A DNA stretch of 64,000 bases, taken from contig AP026539.1 of assembly GCA_026075535.2 (NCBI GenBank), positions 3,906,001 to 3,970,000 of the forward strand, given 5' to 3'. The number at the start of each line of letters is the position of its first letter. The stretch's first letter is position 1. Positions 1-10,674 of this stretch are shown here, one piece after another. Position numbers and translations under genes: made by a program. Origin of the DNA: Tricholoma matsutake. Taxonomy: Eukaryota; Basidiomycota; Agaricomycetes; Agaricales; Tricholomataceae. The notes beneath the pieces were generated by a model that did no database searches, was not told the origin of the DNA, and was given only the letters and a program-made list of their open reading frames with translations.

Positions 1-53
1 GACAAGAAATTTGGCAACCATCCAACCCTTATGCAAATCTATCACAATGTGGC

Positions 54-590
54 TTGCTGCAAAGTCAGATCGATGCGCTCATTGCAATGATACCTGACTT
101 GGAGACTTCACCACCTCTTCTACCTTGGGGTGCATGTGATGTTGGAAATGGTTATATTCTCCTCCATGCCAAAGACAATACATGCCAGCCAATGCATGAC
201 TGCAAGAGGGATGCTTTTGTGGCTTATTTGAGGTGCAAACACAATGTGAGTGTTGCAACGGAATGGTCCCCAGACATTATTCAGCGGCTCAGCTTCAAAT
301 CCCTGATAGACAAGTAGCTCAGTCAGCATGGAAGGAATGCCTAAAGCCACTGGAGAAAGTGAGAATGGCATGGAATATTAAGGTATGCATCAAATCAAAT
401 GTTTTCACAGTCTCATATATTAATTAATGTGATAATTTTAATGTGGGATGGAGGTGAATTTCACAGCTGTGCATTACTACTTCAGGACCACAGTTAAGGA
501 GGTCAAGAAAACCTTGGCAGATGTTTCACACTATTCACTGATAGGTCCACCTTGTCTTTCAAGCTCGGAAAACACATTTACAATCATTGT
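54..590 (+). pseudogene. Plavaka-like (CACTA-type) transposase remnant, first part
   Basis: Decayed coding sequence in at least two frames. Positions 54-317 read as a conserved-looking segment (GNGYILLHAKDNTCQPMHD). A second frame from about 233 gives IPDRQVAQSAWKECLKPLEK. It is followed near 383 by a good 5' splice site (AAG/GTATGC) and, after about 80 nt, by HYYFRTTVKEVKKTLADVSHYS-like codons. From memory this order (DxGDGYVLLRA, then NGQIARSAWKExLKPLxKxRxARNVK, then VHYYF...LALVSxYS) is the segment ahead of the C-terminus of Agaricomycete Plavaka transposases. Frameshifts and stops rule out a working gene. The 5' part lies outside the window. The family name rests on recalled motifs, so it is moderately uncertain. 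Confidence 0.55.
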
Positions 591-1708
591 CAAAGCTCTA
601 TGAGTCTCTACAGACCTCTACAAAGCTCTACAAACCCATACAAACCCCTCTGAAGTTCTACGAACCTCTATGAACCTCTACAAAGTCATGAAAATGCTTC
701 AAAAATCTTCGCAACACCTTGAACAATGCTTCAAAATTTTTGCATGCCTTCAGCCACCATAATACAATTTCCCCGACCTTTGTACAGCTCAGAATATACA
801 CTTGGAACATTGTCGATGAGTTCTGAACCATTTTTGAGCAATATTGCACCAATTTCGGGCCCCAAATGAAGTCCGAAGAATCTTCGAAAATCTTCGAAAA
901 ACCTCGAACCTCAAAAAACATCTTCAGACACAGTATTTTCTATTTGAACAATCTTCGGATGCATGCTGGACACATGGGACACTATCTCGGGTATATTGAA
1001 CACATTTTGACTGCATGTGTAAGCATACAATCCACTTGAAGCAGTTTCCGATGTTTTATGCAATTTATAACAAGGACAGTCTGCTTTTAGCTATTCTTTC
1101 TTATTATTTCTTCATCATGTGTTATATTCACCCTTTCTAGTCTCGCTTTATTGTTCTGATATACTTCTATTGTTTTTTGCCTCGAGTTTTCCACATGTTT
1201 GCCTCATGTTCTCTAGCCTTTTTAGGTAGTTTCTTTATTTTATATAAAAAGATGTACTAGATACAAAGAAAAAAAAGAAAGTCGTCGTCTTCCTCCCAGA
1301 TCGCAGTAATTTGAGAGTTCAGTTTAGTCTTATTCAGTCCAAAGTCTGATGTTTTATGCTAAACTTCTTCAAAAATCTTCAAAAATCTTCGCATTACGCT
1401 ATTTTTGCTCTCGTTTCCCTCAATTTGCCTTTGCTTCACTTCTATTACTCATCTAGTCCCCTGATCTTGCATCCGAACATATTTGCGCACTCCAAATTCA
1501 TTGATCTAGCCACGAAATTCTCTGAAATTCCATGAAACACATTCTTTTAGCTTTGAATTGCTTTGACAAGCAGTCCTTTTATGACTATTTGACAGTCAGT
1601 CTTACAGGTGACATCTAGAGGGCCTCACATCCTTCCTCTAACTTGTGTTATACCATCTGAAGCCATTTAGTAGGTTTTGTTTGGGTTTCTGGGTTGAGTA
1701 TCATCATT
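591..1708. repeat. Interspersed repeat rich in CTTCAAAAATCTTCG, copy 1
   Basis: Non-coding stretch that splits the Plavaka-like remnant. It starts with a short CTCTACAAA-type tandem repeat (about 600-680) and then repeats variants of CTTCAAAAATCTTCGCA. Its last ~85 bp (1624-1708, through GTTTTGTTTGGGTTTCTGGG to GTATCATCA) recur at 6209-6292, again directly against another broken element. The shared right edge suggests a defined insertion ending in CA. The left edge and any target duplication were not resolved. Confidence 0.5.
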
Positions 1709-1945
1709 GCCTCCTCATAGAGGTCTTCTGGAACAGTCTTATAACATGCTGTTGTCATGCATGTACAATGGTGATGATACTGTTGAGGTGATTGATGTGG
1801 AGTAAATCAAGGCAGTGGTTGCAATGGTCCCTCACCAGCCATTCCTAGGTGACATGGTACAGCAGTACTTTGTTGCTGAGAAACCTGGCTTGAATGTGGC
1901 CATCTTGGGAGGTGATGTTGAGATTGTGGGGGATGAGGACTAGGC
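1709..1945 (+). pseudogene. Plavaka-like transposase remnant, C-terminal part
   Basis: From 1759 the frame reads DDTVEVIDVE, stop, IKAVVAMVPHQP and then YFVAEKPGLNVAILGG. This closely resembles the recalled C-terminus of Plavaka transposases (VEVIxVxxIxSVVAMVP...FFxxEKPGLD). The internal TAA in place of a sense codon shows decay. It continues the gene started at 54-590 after the intervening repeat. No intact terminal inverted repeat was recognised downstream. Confidence 0.55.
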
Positions 1946-2094
1946 ACAGTTACTAAGTACTACACATGTACTACGTAGTTTGCAATTGTGACAACAAGTA
2001 CTAGTGGGACTTCTTCAGGTTGCCTCCAAACATGTAACATTTGTTATGTAATGTGTTGATCCACATTGCAAGTGTGAGCACCATCTCCTAATAA

Positions 2095-4482
2095 TTGATT
2101 ACTCTCCATCTCTTATTACTTTTCTCCTGTTTGAAGTATCAACCCTATCCAGGCCAAGCCCAGACACCCATTTATTACATCCTTGCCTGGCAACCTTTGC
2201 GTGGCAGCATGGTGTCACTGTATGACCCAGCTTGTCTTTTAGACCCAACCTGCTTCAGCTTTCTCAACTCCTTGTACAACGAAACCATGTCTAACAACCA
2301 ATTTCCCAAAGATGTGTCCATCAAGCAGCCACCCATGAACAATTTCAGCATGAACTACCCCATTCTTCCATCCATGATGCCCTCCAACCAACTCTCTATC
2401 ATGTGTGCCACCGCTGGTCCACCAGCCATTCCTAATCCCAAGGCACCTCAGGTACTCACCAGACAAGTCCCTTCTACAGCAACACGGCTTGCTCCAATGC
2501 TTGCCGCAGAACTCCAGGGCAATACAATCGATGCCAGCAACAAATTTCTTGGCCTCTTATTCCCTGCAAATTGTGCTCCATTTCAGATCAATGACAAGAC
2601 TTTCAAGGCTCTAGCCCAAGAACAGCTGTTCCACACCCGCAGGAATACCTTCACTGCCCCTACTGACTTCAAAGAAGAGACTGTGGCCTCTTGGTTGAAC
2701 ACGATCAGCAATGTTCTAAGCACATCCTCCAGCATTCCCATCAAGCATTGTTGGTGGCATGGCACCAACATGCTGCCCCCTATCGGCTCACCTTTCCATG
2801 TGAAGCCTGACCTCATACTCATTGACTACTCCTACCATGAGGCCCTCTCAGACAAGAAGAATGCAGACCCCCACATTAGTTGGCTATGTGTCCCCTCATT
2901 TGCAGAGTTAACTGCCTTGAGCTGTGTCCCCCAGTGGATGCCCACAACCATCAATGCCAAGTCATATGTCCTCTTAACCTATCAGTTCAATCATTGCTTT
3001 GCACTAGCTCTTTCCCTTAAGTAGCAGCACTACATCATATTCCTTCACTTTATCCAACCATGAGGGCCAAATCCAATTTTATGGCTTACCACTGACAAGT
3101 GGGAACAAACATAACACATCAAATTTCCTCAGAATCCTCACATTCCTCATGTTTGGCACCACTTCAGACATTGGGTTTGACCCAAATTTTGTCTCTGATG
3201 AAAATGGGAAGCTTGTTGCTGTCAAAGTCAATGGTCGTTGCTTTGAGCTTCATCAACGCATTTATACATTGGGGAATATGCTTGGTCGAGCCACTAAAGT
3301 ATGGATCATGATCTCCAACAATGAAAACTTCATCATGAAGGACTCTTGGGTGCAGTCAGCATATGGTGCATCAGAGGTGGCACACCTTCAAGCCATGTCG
3401 AGCCATGATGAGGTTAAGGGTTTCATTCTGATCATTGTGTGTGGGGGCGATGTAATGATTGATGGCAGAATTGACACGACATCCACTTATCACTCGAATA
3501 TATTGGGGCCGGTGAACCACAGGCATATTCATCACTGTATCATAATGTCACCTGTTGGAGATTCCATAATGAACTTTCTGTCAAAGAAAGAATTCGTTAG
3601 TGTCATGATAGATATCATTCAAAGTATGTTGTCTGAACCTTGAGTATGATGAAGCTCACAGACAATTTATAGCCCATGAATACATAACAAACCAAGTTCA
3701 AATTTTACATTGTGATATCAGTATTGGCAATGTCATGTTAACCCAACACCCTGGCTGCAAAGTTGCCCTTAATTTGTTGATTGACTTCGACTACTTGGAA
3801 AGGTTGGAGAAAGAGGGAGCTGCAAAGAGTGTTGGAGCTGACATGGATAGTGTGGGCAACAGGATAGACAGTGGCATAGCTCAAGTTAGTGGGGAGCTTT
3901 GTGATGACATAAATACCAAAGCTGATGAGGATGAGGATGTTGGCGCTTTGGAGAATGTCTGGACAGTTTGTTGTCTCTCCCTAATTCTCCAGAGAAAAAG
4001 TAGTACTCAACTTTCACCTTCCTAGGGAACACCTCCATTTATGGCCACCGAAACCCTTGTTAACTTCGGCAAGCCTTTGAAATGACAACCTAACCATGAC
4101 CTTGAGTCCCTCTTCTACATTATTCTCTTCATTTGCACCTATATGATTGGCCCTGGCATGATGCAAAAGGACACTGATATCCTGCATTCAATGATGATCC
4201 CTCTTTCGTGTTGGTTTTTGAAGGACTATGTCAAGGAAATTGGCCAAAGCAAAGCCGGTCATATATATGATGATGGCTGAAGATTTGATCATCTCCAAGT
4301 TTGACAAATACTGGGATGACTTTGCCCCCTTTGTTTCTGAGATCATCCAGGCATGCTTCCCATCTGGAAAATTGATACCCAATAGTCTCACCCATTTGAA
4401 AATGCTGGAGATATTGACTAGGGCACAACAAGTTGTCCACGATGACAAACCCATCTCTGGTGTTCTTGATAGAACAAAATGA
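2095..4482 (+). pseudogene. FunK1-type protein kinase pseudogene
   Basis: Fungal-specific kinase family (FunK1), here broken into several frames. Positions 2095-3024 are open and carry the N-lobe-proximal hallmarks WLNTISNVL and KPDLILIDYSYHEAL. Positions 3149-3643 contain the substrate-lobe motif KDSWVQSAYGASEVAHL and a PVGDSIMNF segment. After a frame change near 3650 comes the catalytic loop LHCDISIGNVML, where family members have HRD, then LLIDFDYLERL (metal-binding DFD). The APE-like GTPPFMATE lies at about 4027. HDLESLFYIILFICT near 4097, a family signature, follows an in-frame TGA. The HRD-to-HCD change is CGT->TGT, a CpG transition. At least three frame changes or stops make it non-functional. 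It is probably a dispersed gene copy swept into repeat-rich DNA. Confidence 0.8.
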
Positions 4483-5889
4483 CCTCAGCTAGGGACCACT
4501 TCTGGAGTTCCCCTCGCTAAGAAAGGGAGGCTTGCCCCATTAAACAAGAGGTCATAGTTCTAGGAGCTATTTACTCAACATCGGCATCACATTTTGTCTG
4601 AGGTGAGAGTGTGATGATACGTGATTTTGGGACATTCGCTGGACAAATCCTTGTTGTTACTGTAATAGTTTCATTCATAGCCATATGATGTTACACTACC
4701 ATCACTAGTCACTCATCGTATCTTGTATGCCTGTATTGTGATATGACAATGTTTTTGGCTTTTGACTCCCAACCAATTCATATATCATTGTGTCCTTTAA
4801 TAAATTTAATTGCTCACTATACTTCCTGCCTCAGTTCATTGACATCATTGATCTTATTGCAAATGTAAAATTACAGACTAAGGAAAGAGGATGGAACAAC
4901 AAGCATGCCAATCTCAAAATTTCTTGACTGGTGTTGAGAGATCGATCTCACTAGTACTGTTGTGATGTGGCAGCTCTCTTACATCCTATAAACTGCCATC
5001 TTCCTCGATGTCCTCAACATCCCCATTGTTCACTTTTATCACAAGTTCCAATTATGTACCTACAACCGCACTTGAAACCGAATCCTGGATTTGTGCCTGT
5101 AGCTCGCCCTCTGAGTCCACTAGGTGGAATGGTGTATAACCTGAATGGCGCACTGCACTGTCCTACTGACAGTAATGGAGGCCTAGTCCAGAGTCTATCT
5201 TTAGTGCCGACTTCCTGGGATACAACATTTGTAAGGATAATGCAAATGATAACATACTTATTAACAATGACATGATTCCATCAGAGTAATCTCTCTGCCT
5301 TGTCACCTGCAGAAAACAATCGGCTTGTGTTAAGTACTGAGCTGGATGGGGAAGTTGTCGGATTTCGGGTCATATCTGAACGATAGAAGTTGCAAAGGAT
5401 GGATCAAGTAAGGCACAGAATCCTACGGAAATCTGGGGCAGGGTTTACTTGATGTGTCATACCAAGTGGGGCAGCAGAAAGGACTTGGCTTCAACTTATA
5501 AGAAGTTGCACCCTTCTCCTTGTCAAGTGTCCTAATTTCAAGACAAGGGTAAGGAGGATGACCAGAGATCCAGAGAATTTCCGGAGAGGATGAGCAAGAG
5601 TTCAAGATAGACTTAAGAGAGTAATTGGAGTTTTAAATGGGATAGAATTAAGTGGGAGACTTGGTTGATTTACAAACTGCTCATACAAGATGAAAGTAGC
5701 TAGCTTAAATACTAAAGTCCAGAGGCAATAGGGGTTTCCGAGGCTGTGATAATTGCAAACCGGCTTCTTAGATAACCTGAAACTGTTTCATCGAATTGGA
5801 AATGAGGGAATTTCACCTCTAGGCAGTGCTGCTGATAGGAGGTGGGCTGTGATGCAAGGCGGCCAGGAAGGGGGGTAGAAAATGATCAG
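4483..5889. other. Intergenic, no recognisable feature
   Basis: About 1.4 kb with only short unsupported reading frames (for example 4967-5275, 102 codons, no family resemblance). I see no TIR, LTR, tRNA or conserved coding motif. Confidence 0.5.
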
Positions 5890-6292
5890 AAATCCAGTCA
5901 AGAGAATCAGTCTTGACAGCTTGTCAGCACAGAATCAGGAACAGTGGGAATGCTGCCTACTTTCAATATCATCTCAATCATCTCTTGTCACCTTTGACTC
6001 CCACTGCCATTTCGTACTATCCACACCCTATTCTTGTCACTATCCTTGAAAATCTTCAAAACAACTTCGCACACCCTCAAAATTCTTGGGACTTCTTCAC
6101 ACACACTCAAAATTTTCCGAACTTCTTTGCAAGCTTTCACAGTACTTCATACAGCATCGCGCCACATCGCATTCATGCTCATTGCCAACGGCAATATTTA
6201 GTACCACCTCACACCCTTCCTCTGACTCATGTTATATCATTTGAAACCATTTTACAGGTTTTGTTTGGGTTTTCAGGTCAAGTATCATCACC
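5890..6292. repeat. Interspersed repeat, copy 2 (same right end as 1624-1708)
   Basis: Contains CTTGAAAATCTTCAAAACAAC and similar phrases. It ends in the same ~85 bp found at 1624-1708, finishing GTATCATCA immediately before Gypsy pol codons at 6296. This insertion replaces everything upstream of the RNase H domain of the degenerate Gypsy copy. Confidence 0.5.
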
Positions 6293-8216
6293 ATGTTGTC
6301 TCAGCAGTCTCCGGAGGACCAGAAGTGGCATCCTGTTGTGTTCTACTCCAAAAGCCTTAGTGCTGTAGAGCAAAACTACAAGATCCATAACAAGGAGATG
6401 TTGGCAATAATGCATACACTTGAGGAGTGGCGACACTTCCTCAAGAGTGCCCAACACAAGGTGGAAATTTGGACGGATCACAAGAATCTCAAGCACTGTA
6501 TGACAGCCAAGAAATTGAACCATCGTCAAGCTCATTGGTCCCTGTATCTATCCAGATTCGACTTCTCCTTGCACCACCGTCTGGGCTGCAGCATGGGGAA
6601 GACTGATACCCTCTCCTGACATGCAGACCATGGGGATGGCAGCGATGACAATCAAAACATTGTGTTGTTGCAGCCAGACCTGTTCACCATCTGGGCACTG
6701 GAAGGCATCACACCCCAGGGTGAGGAGTGGGACATCCTACATGATATTTGTCACACAAACCATAGTGGTTTACATGAGGATGTTGTTGCCCGAGTTGTTA
6801 AAGAACTGAGGAAGGGATCCACCCTTTCCTTGCATGCGGCAGAGTGGGCTGAAAAGGAGGACTTGTTGTATTTCAGGGATCGCATCTACGTCCCCAATGA
6901 CCCAGACCTTCGCCGGCACATCATATCCCAACACCATGACTCACAGATTGCTGGTCATCCTGGATGCTGGAAGACCTTGGAGCTCACCTCACAGAATTAT
7001 TGGTGGCCACAAATGTCATGACTCATTGGTCAGTATTGTCGCACTTGTGACCTTTGCTTATGCACCAAGATTCCTCGTTGCAAACCCATTGGCAAGCTAC
7101 ACCCTCTTCCTGTTCCAGAGAGTCATTGGGATGTGGTCAGCGTCGACTTTGTGGTGGAGTTGCCAGAGTCAAATGGGTTTGATGCAGGGATGTGCACAGT
7201 TGATTCAGTGGGAAAATGCACTCACTTCGTTCCCACTCACACCACTGTCAGCGCCTGACTCTATCTCCACCATGTGTGGAAATTACATGGACTTCCTGGC
7301 ACTTTCCTCTCTGACCGTGGCCCTCAGTTCATGGCAGAGTTCACTCATGAGCTGTACTGACTTCTCAGGATCAAACTCCTTGCTTCGACCACTTATCACC
7401 CACAAACTGACGGCCAGACTGAGCAAGTCAACCAGGAACTGGAGCAGTACATCTGCATCTTCATCAATGAGCGCCAGGACAATTGGGATGATCTTCTCCC
7501 CTTGGCCAAGTTTGGATACAACAACCATGTCCATGCTTCCACTCAACAGACCCCTTTCCTCTTAGACACTGGACAACATCCACACATGGGATTTGAGCCT
7601 CGCCAAACTCCCTCACACATCGAGACGGTGAATGAGTTCACAGAATGCATGCAGGATAGCTTGGAGGAGGCAAAGGCAAAGGACAACATGGTGCACTTTT
7701 ACAACCAATGCCATTCTCTGACCCCTCAGTACAAGGTTGGTGATCGAGTTTATCTTGACTCCAGTGACATCTCCACTACAACATCCATCCAAGAAACTCG
7801 CTCATCGCTTCCTGGGACCTTTCCCCATCGTCAAGTGTGTTGAAATGCATGCCTATCGTCTATGCCTCCCAGCCTCCATGTCCAGACTCCACCCAGTCTT
7901 CCATGTCATCAAACTCCTTCCAGCTCCCCCAGATCCATTCCTGGGATGCCATTCACATCCACCACCACCACCTACAGTGATCGAGGGAGAACCCCAATAT
8001 GAGGTCGAGTCAATCTTGGACAGCCAGTTGCATCAAGGAAAACTCCAGTATTTGGTGCATTGGAAGGGTTATGGATATGAGGAGAACTCATGGGTTGAAG
8101 AGTCTGATGTGAATGCCCCTCGGTTAGTCAAGGAATTCCACCAATGGCACACGGCTGCACTGCATCCCATTCAAGTCACTGACTTTGGTCATATGTGATT
8201 TTGAATGCATCGGGGT
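6293..8216 (+). pseudogene. Degenerate Gypsy-1-family pol (RNase H to chromodomain)
   Basis: Collinear with residues ~649-1300 of the intact Gypsy-1 polyprotein on the minus strand at 40.6-44.5 kb. It has the RNase H tail (IWTDHKNLKHC), an integrase zinc-binding region (HHDSQIAGHPG), the integrase core with DGQTEQVNQELEQY, a GPY-like segment, and a chromodomain near 8004-8150 (VHWKGYGYEENSWVEE). It is broken by several stops and frameshifts. Most differences from the intact copy are CG->TG or CA: for example the codons after DALS go from CGA CGT to TGA CAT, and R->C/H/Q and D->N/E->K changes dominate. Gag, protease and RT are missing; the 5' side is cut off by the repeat ending at 6292. Confidence 0.9.
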
Positions 8217-8239
8217 GATGCATCTTAGAGAGGGGGTGA

Positions 8240-8614
8240 TGTAAGGGGACTAGGGGGGACTAGGGGGGTGCCCTGTGTGTTTCTCCTATTTTTTACATTC
8301 ATTCTATATTTTTCCTCACTTCATTTCCTTCTATCCTTCATTTTCTATGATTTTTCTAGATTTTATTACTAATTTCCCTTTCTATCACATTTGTGCATGT
8401 TGACAGTTTTATATTTAGAGGTGGAACACCCCTTCCAACATCTACCCCTTGGTATGATGTCATTCGGCAGCCTTGATCTGCCTATCTCCGCCTTTTCTAT
8501 TTTTAGATTATTATTTGATTTTTGCTGTCTTCACATATACTGGGCATTGGCAAAGGGATCCTTAGAGTTTTCTCTTTGGATTTCCCTTTGCTAGAGGCTG
8601 AGGTTGCCCTTATA
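8240..8614 (+). repeat. 3' LTR of the degenerate Gypsy-1 copy
   Basis: Begins TGTAAGGGGACTAGG after a purine-rich tract (AGAGAGGGGGTGA) and ends TTGCCCTTATA. It aligns along its whole length with the 366-bp LTRs of intact Gypsy-1. It is slightly longer because of a duplicated GGGGGGACTA segment. No matching 5' LTR remains in the window. Confidence 0.9.
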
Positions 8615-8640
8615 AATTCTGTCTGATACCCTTAGGTGGC

Positions 8641-10340
8641 CAAGAACCCAACCTCTGATAGTAATATTGATGGAACAGTAAATTGTGGAGGGACTATTAA
8701 GGAGGAGGTGACTATGATACTGAGGTATCAGGGCCATCAGGAACAAGCCATTTTTGAAGTATGCGGTCTCATGAAGGCCAATCTAATAATAGGATGTCCA
8801 TGGCTATGAAAGCATAATCCCAAAATTGATTGGAAAACTGGGAAGGTACAAATGACTCATTGTCCTAAAGAGTGCAATGTATGTGGGAGGAAGGTGAGAA
8901 AAAAAAGAGACAGAAGAGGGAGAAAGAAGGCCCAGAGAAGTATTCAGTAACAATGGAGGAAGTGGAGGATGAGGATACATGTGCCAAATGGGGAAGTTCC
9001 AATCATGATCGAGAAAGAACATCAGAATCAATTGTTTAGGGGAATTTGTGGAGGACTGTCATGGGATAGGAATATAGTAGATGTGGAGAAGCCAGTGGAG
9101 GATTGAATACCAAAGAAGTACCACAAGTATCTGTTAGTCTTTCAGAAGAAAGAGTCTGAGTGAATGCCAGTGCAGAAGCCATGGGATCATGTGATCAAGA
9201 TGAAGCCAGGTTTTGCCAAAGAAGTGGAAGGTGTATCCATTATCTCCAAAGGAACAAGAAGAAGTTGATGCCTTCCAAAATGAACAATTACTCAAGGTAT
9301 ACATCTGACCTTTGAAATCCCTGCAGATGTCACCAATATTCTTTGTACCAAAAAAGGACCAGAGAAAGAGGATGTGTATGGATTATAGATATCTTAATGA
9401 GTGGACAGTGAAGAATGTGTACCCCCTAACCTTGATCTCAGAAATTATTGACAAAGTGGAGAAAGCCAAGGTCTTTACAAAATTGGATCTAAGATGAGGA
9501 TACAGTAATGTACACATTAGGAAAGGAGATCAGTAGAGAGCCGCATTTGCCACACACCAAGGATCCTTCAAGCCACTTGTCATGTTTTTTGGGATGACTC
9601 CTAGTCCCCCAACTTTCCAAAATATGATGAACAATATTTTCAAGGACATCATCAACAAAGGCATGGTAATAATATTTATTGGCAACATTCTGATATCTAT
9701 GGAGGATAAAGAAAATCATAAGGCAATAGTGCAGGAGGTGTTGCAGAAATTGGTGGAGAATGATCTGTTTTTCAAACTGGAGAAGTGTGTATTTGGTGCC
9801 AGTGAGATCAAGTTCCTGGGGTTAATGATCAACCCTGACAGAATTAAGATGGATCTGATTAAGGTACAAGTGATCACTGACTGGCCTGTGTCAAGGAGGT
9901 TCAAGCCTTCTTGGGGCTTGCAAATTACTATTGTTGCTTTGTGCATAAATTTTCTAAAATTGCTGCACCCTTACATAACCTCATGTGAAAGGGAGTAGTA
10001 TGGAGGTGGGGGGAGCAACAGCAAACAGTGTTTGAGGAATTAAAGAGGAAGTTCATGGAAGGACCAATATTAGATTTCATGCACCCTTTACAAGTGGAAT
10101 CAGATGCCTCTGACTTTGCTACTGGAGGAGTATTATCAATTGTATGCAAAGATGACAAATGACATCCTTGTGCATATTTATCCCAAGGGTTGAATGACAT
10201 GGAGAGAGATTATGATGTACATGACAAAGAGAAGTTGGGAATAATATGAGCATTAGAGACATGGAGACATTATTTGGAGGAAGCAACACATCAGATCGAG
10301 ATTTGGATGGATCACCAGAATCTGCTAACACTTTAGAGCT
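8641..10340 (+). pseudogene. Degenerate Gypsy-2-family pol (protease to RNase H)
   Basis: Collinear with Gypsy-2 pol (minus strand, 49.3-53.2 kb). It begins in the protease region (IDGTVNCGGTIKEEVTMIL), continues through MPVQKPWDHVIKMKPGF and RT (FFGMTPSPPTFQNMMNNIF; the YxDD box reads FIGN), and ends in RNase H (SDASDFATGGVLS, IWMDHQNLLTL). Many TGA, TAG and TAA stops and frameshifts make it more decayed than Gypsy-2 itself. It abuts the LTR that ends at 8614. Neither its own LTRs nor an integrase are present. Confidence 0.9.
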
Positions 10341-10470
10341 TATCTGCTTCAAGTGTCCATAAAGCTTATCTGTGATTTTACTGATGGATTGTACTCAACA
10401 TGTATAAGATAGAAACCTAAAAATAGCAGGAATGGCTAAAAATTTTCACCAGCTACATAATAAACAATTA

Positions 10471-10674
10471 TTAGGGTTGTTCACAGTAGCCATTCTTGGG
10501 CCATTTATGCATTTTTGCTCCATTTTTCTAAAATTTCCTTTCCAGGGTGTTCACAGTAACCATTTTTCATGTCATTTTCCATTTAATTTTTTGTTCCCTT
10601 TTGTTTGTTCCTCTGCCAAATACATGAAAATGAGCCAAAAATGGTCCAAGAATGGCTACCATGAACAATCCTAA
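10471..10674. mobile_element. MITE with ~36-bp TIRs
   Basis: The left end TTAGGGTTGTTCACAGTAGC (continuing CATTCTTGGGCC) and the right end (ending ATGAACAATCCTAA) are inverted copies with only a few mismatches over about 36 bp. The element is 204 bp, AT-rich and non-coding. The target duplication is unclear: TA lies on both sides, but the next repeat copy starts directly at 10675. Confidence 0.7.

Noticed and set aside
2095..3024. An intact 309-residue gene
   Set aside because: It is only the first part of a FunK1 kinase whose later domains lie in other frames downstream.
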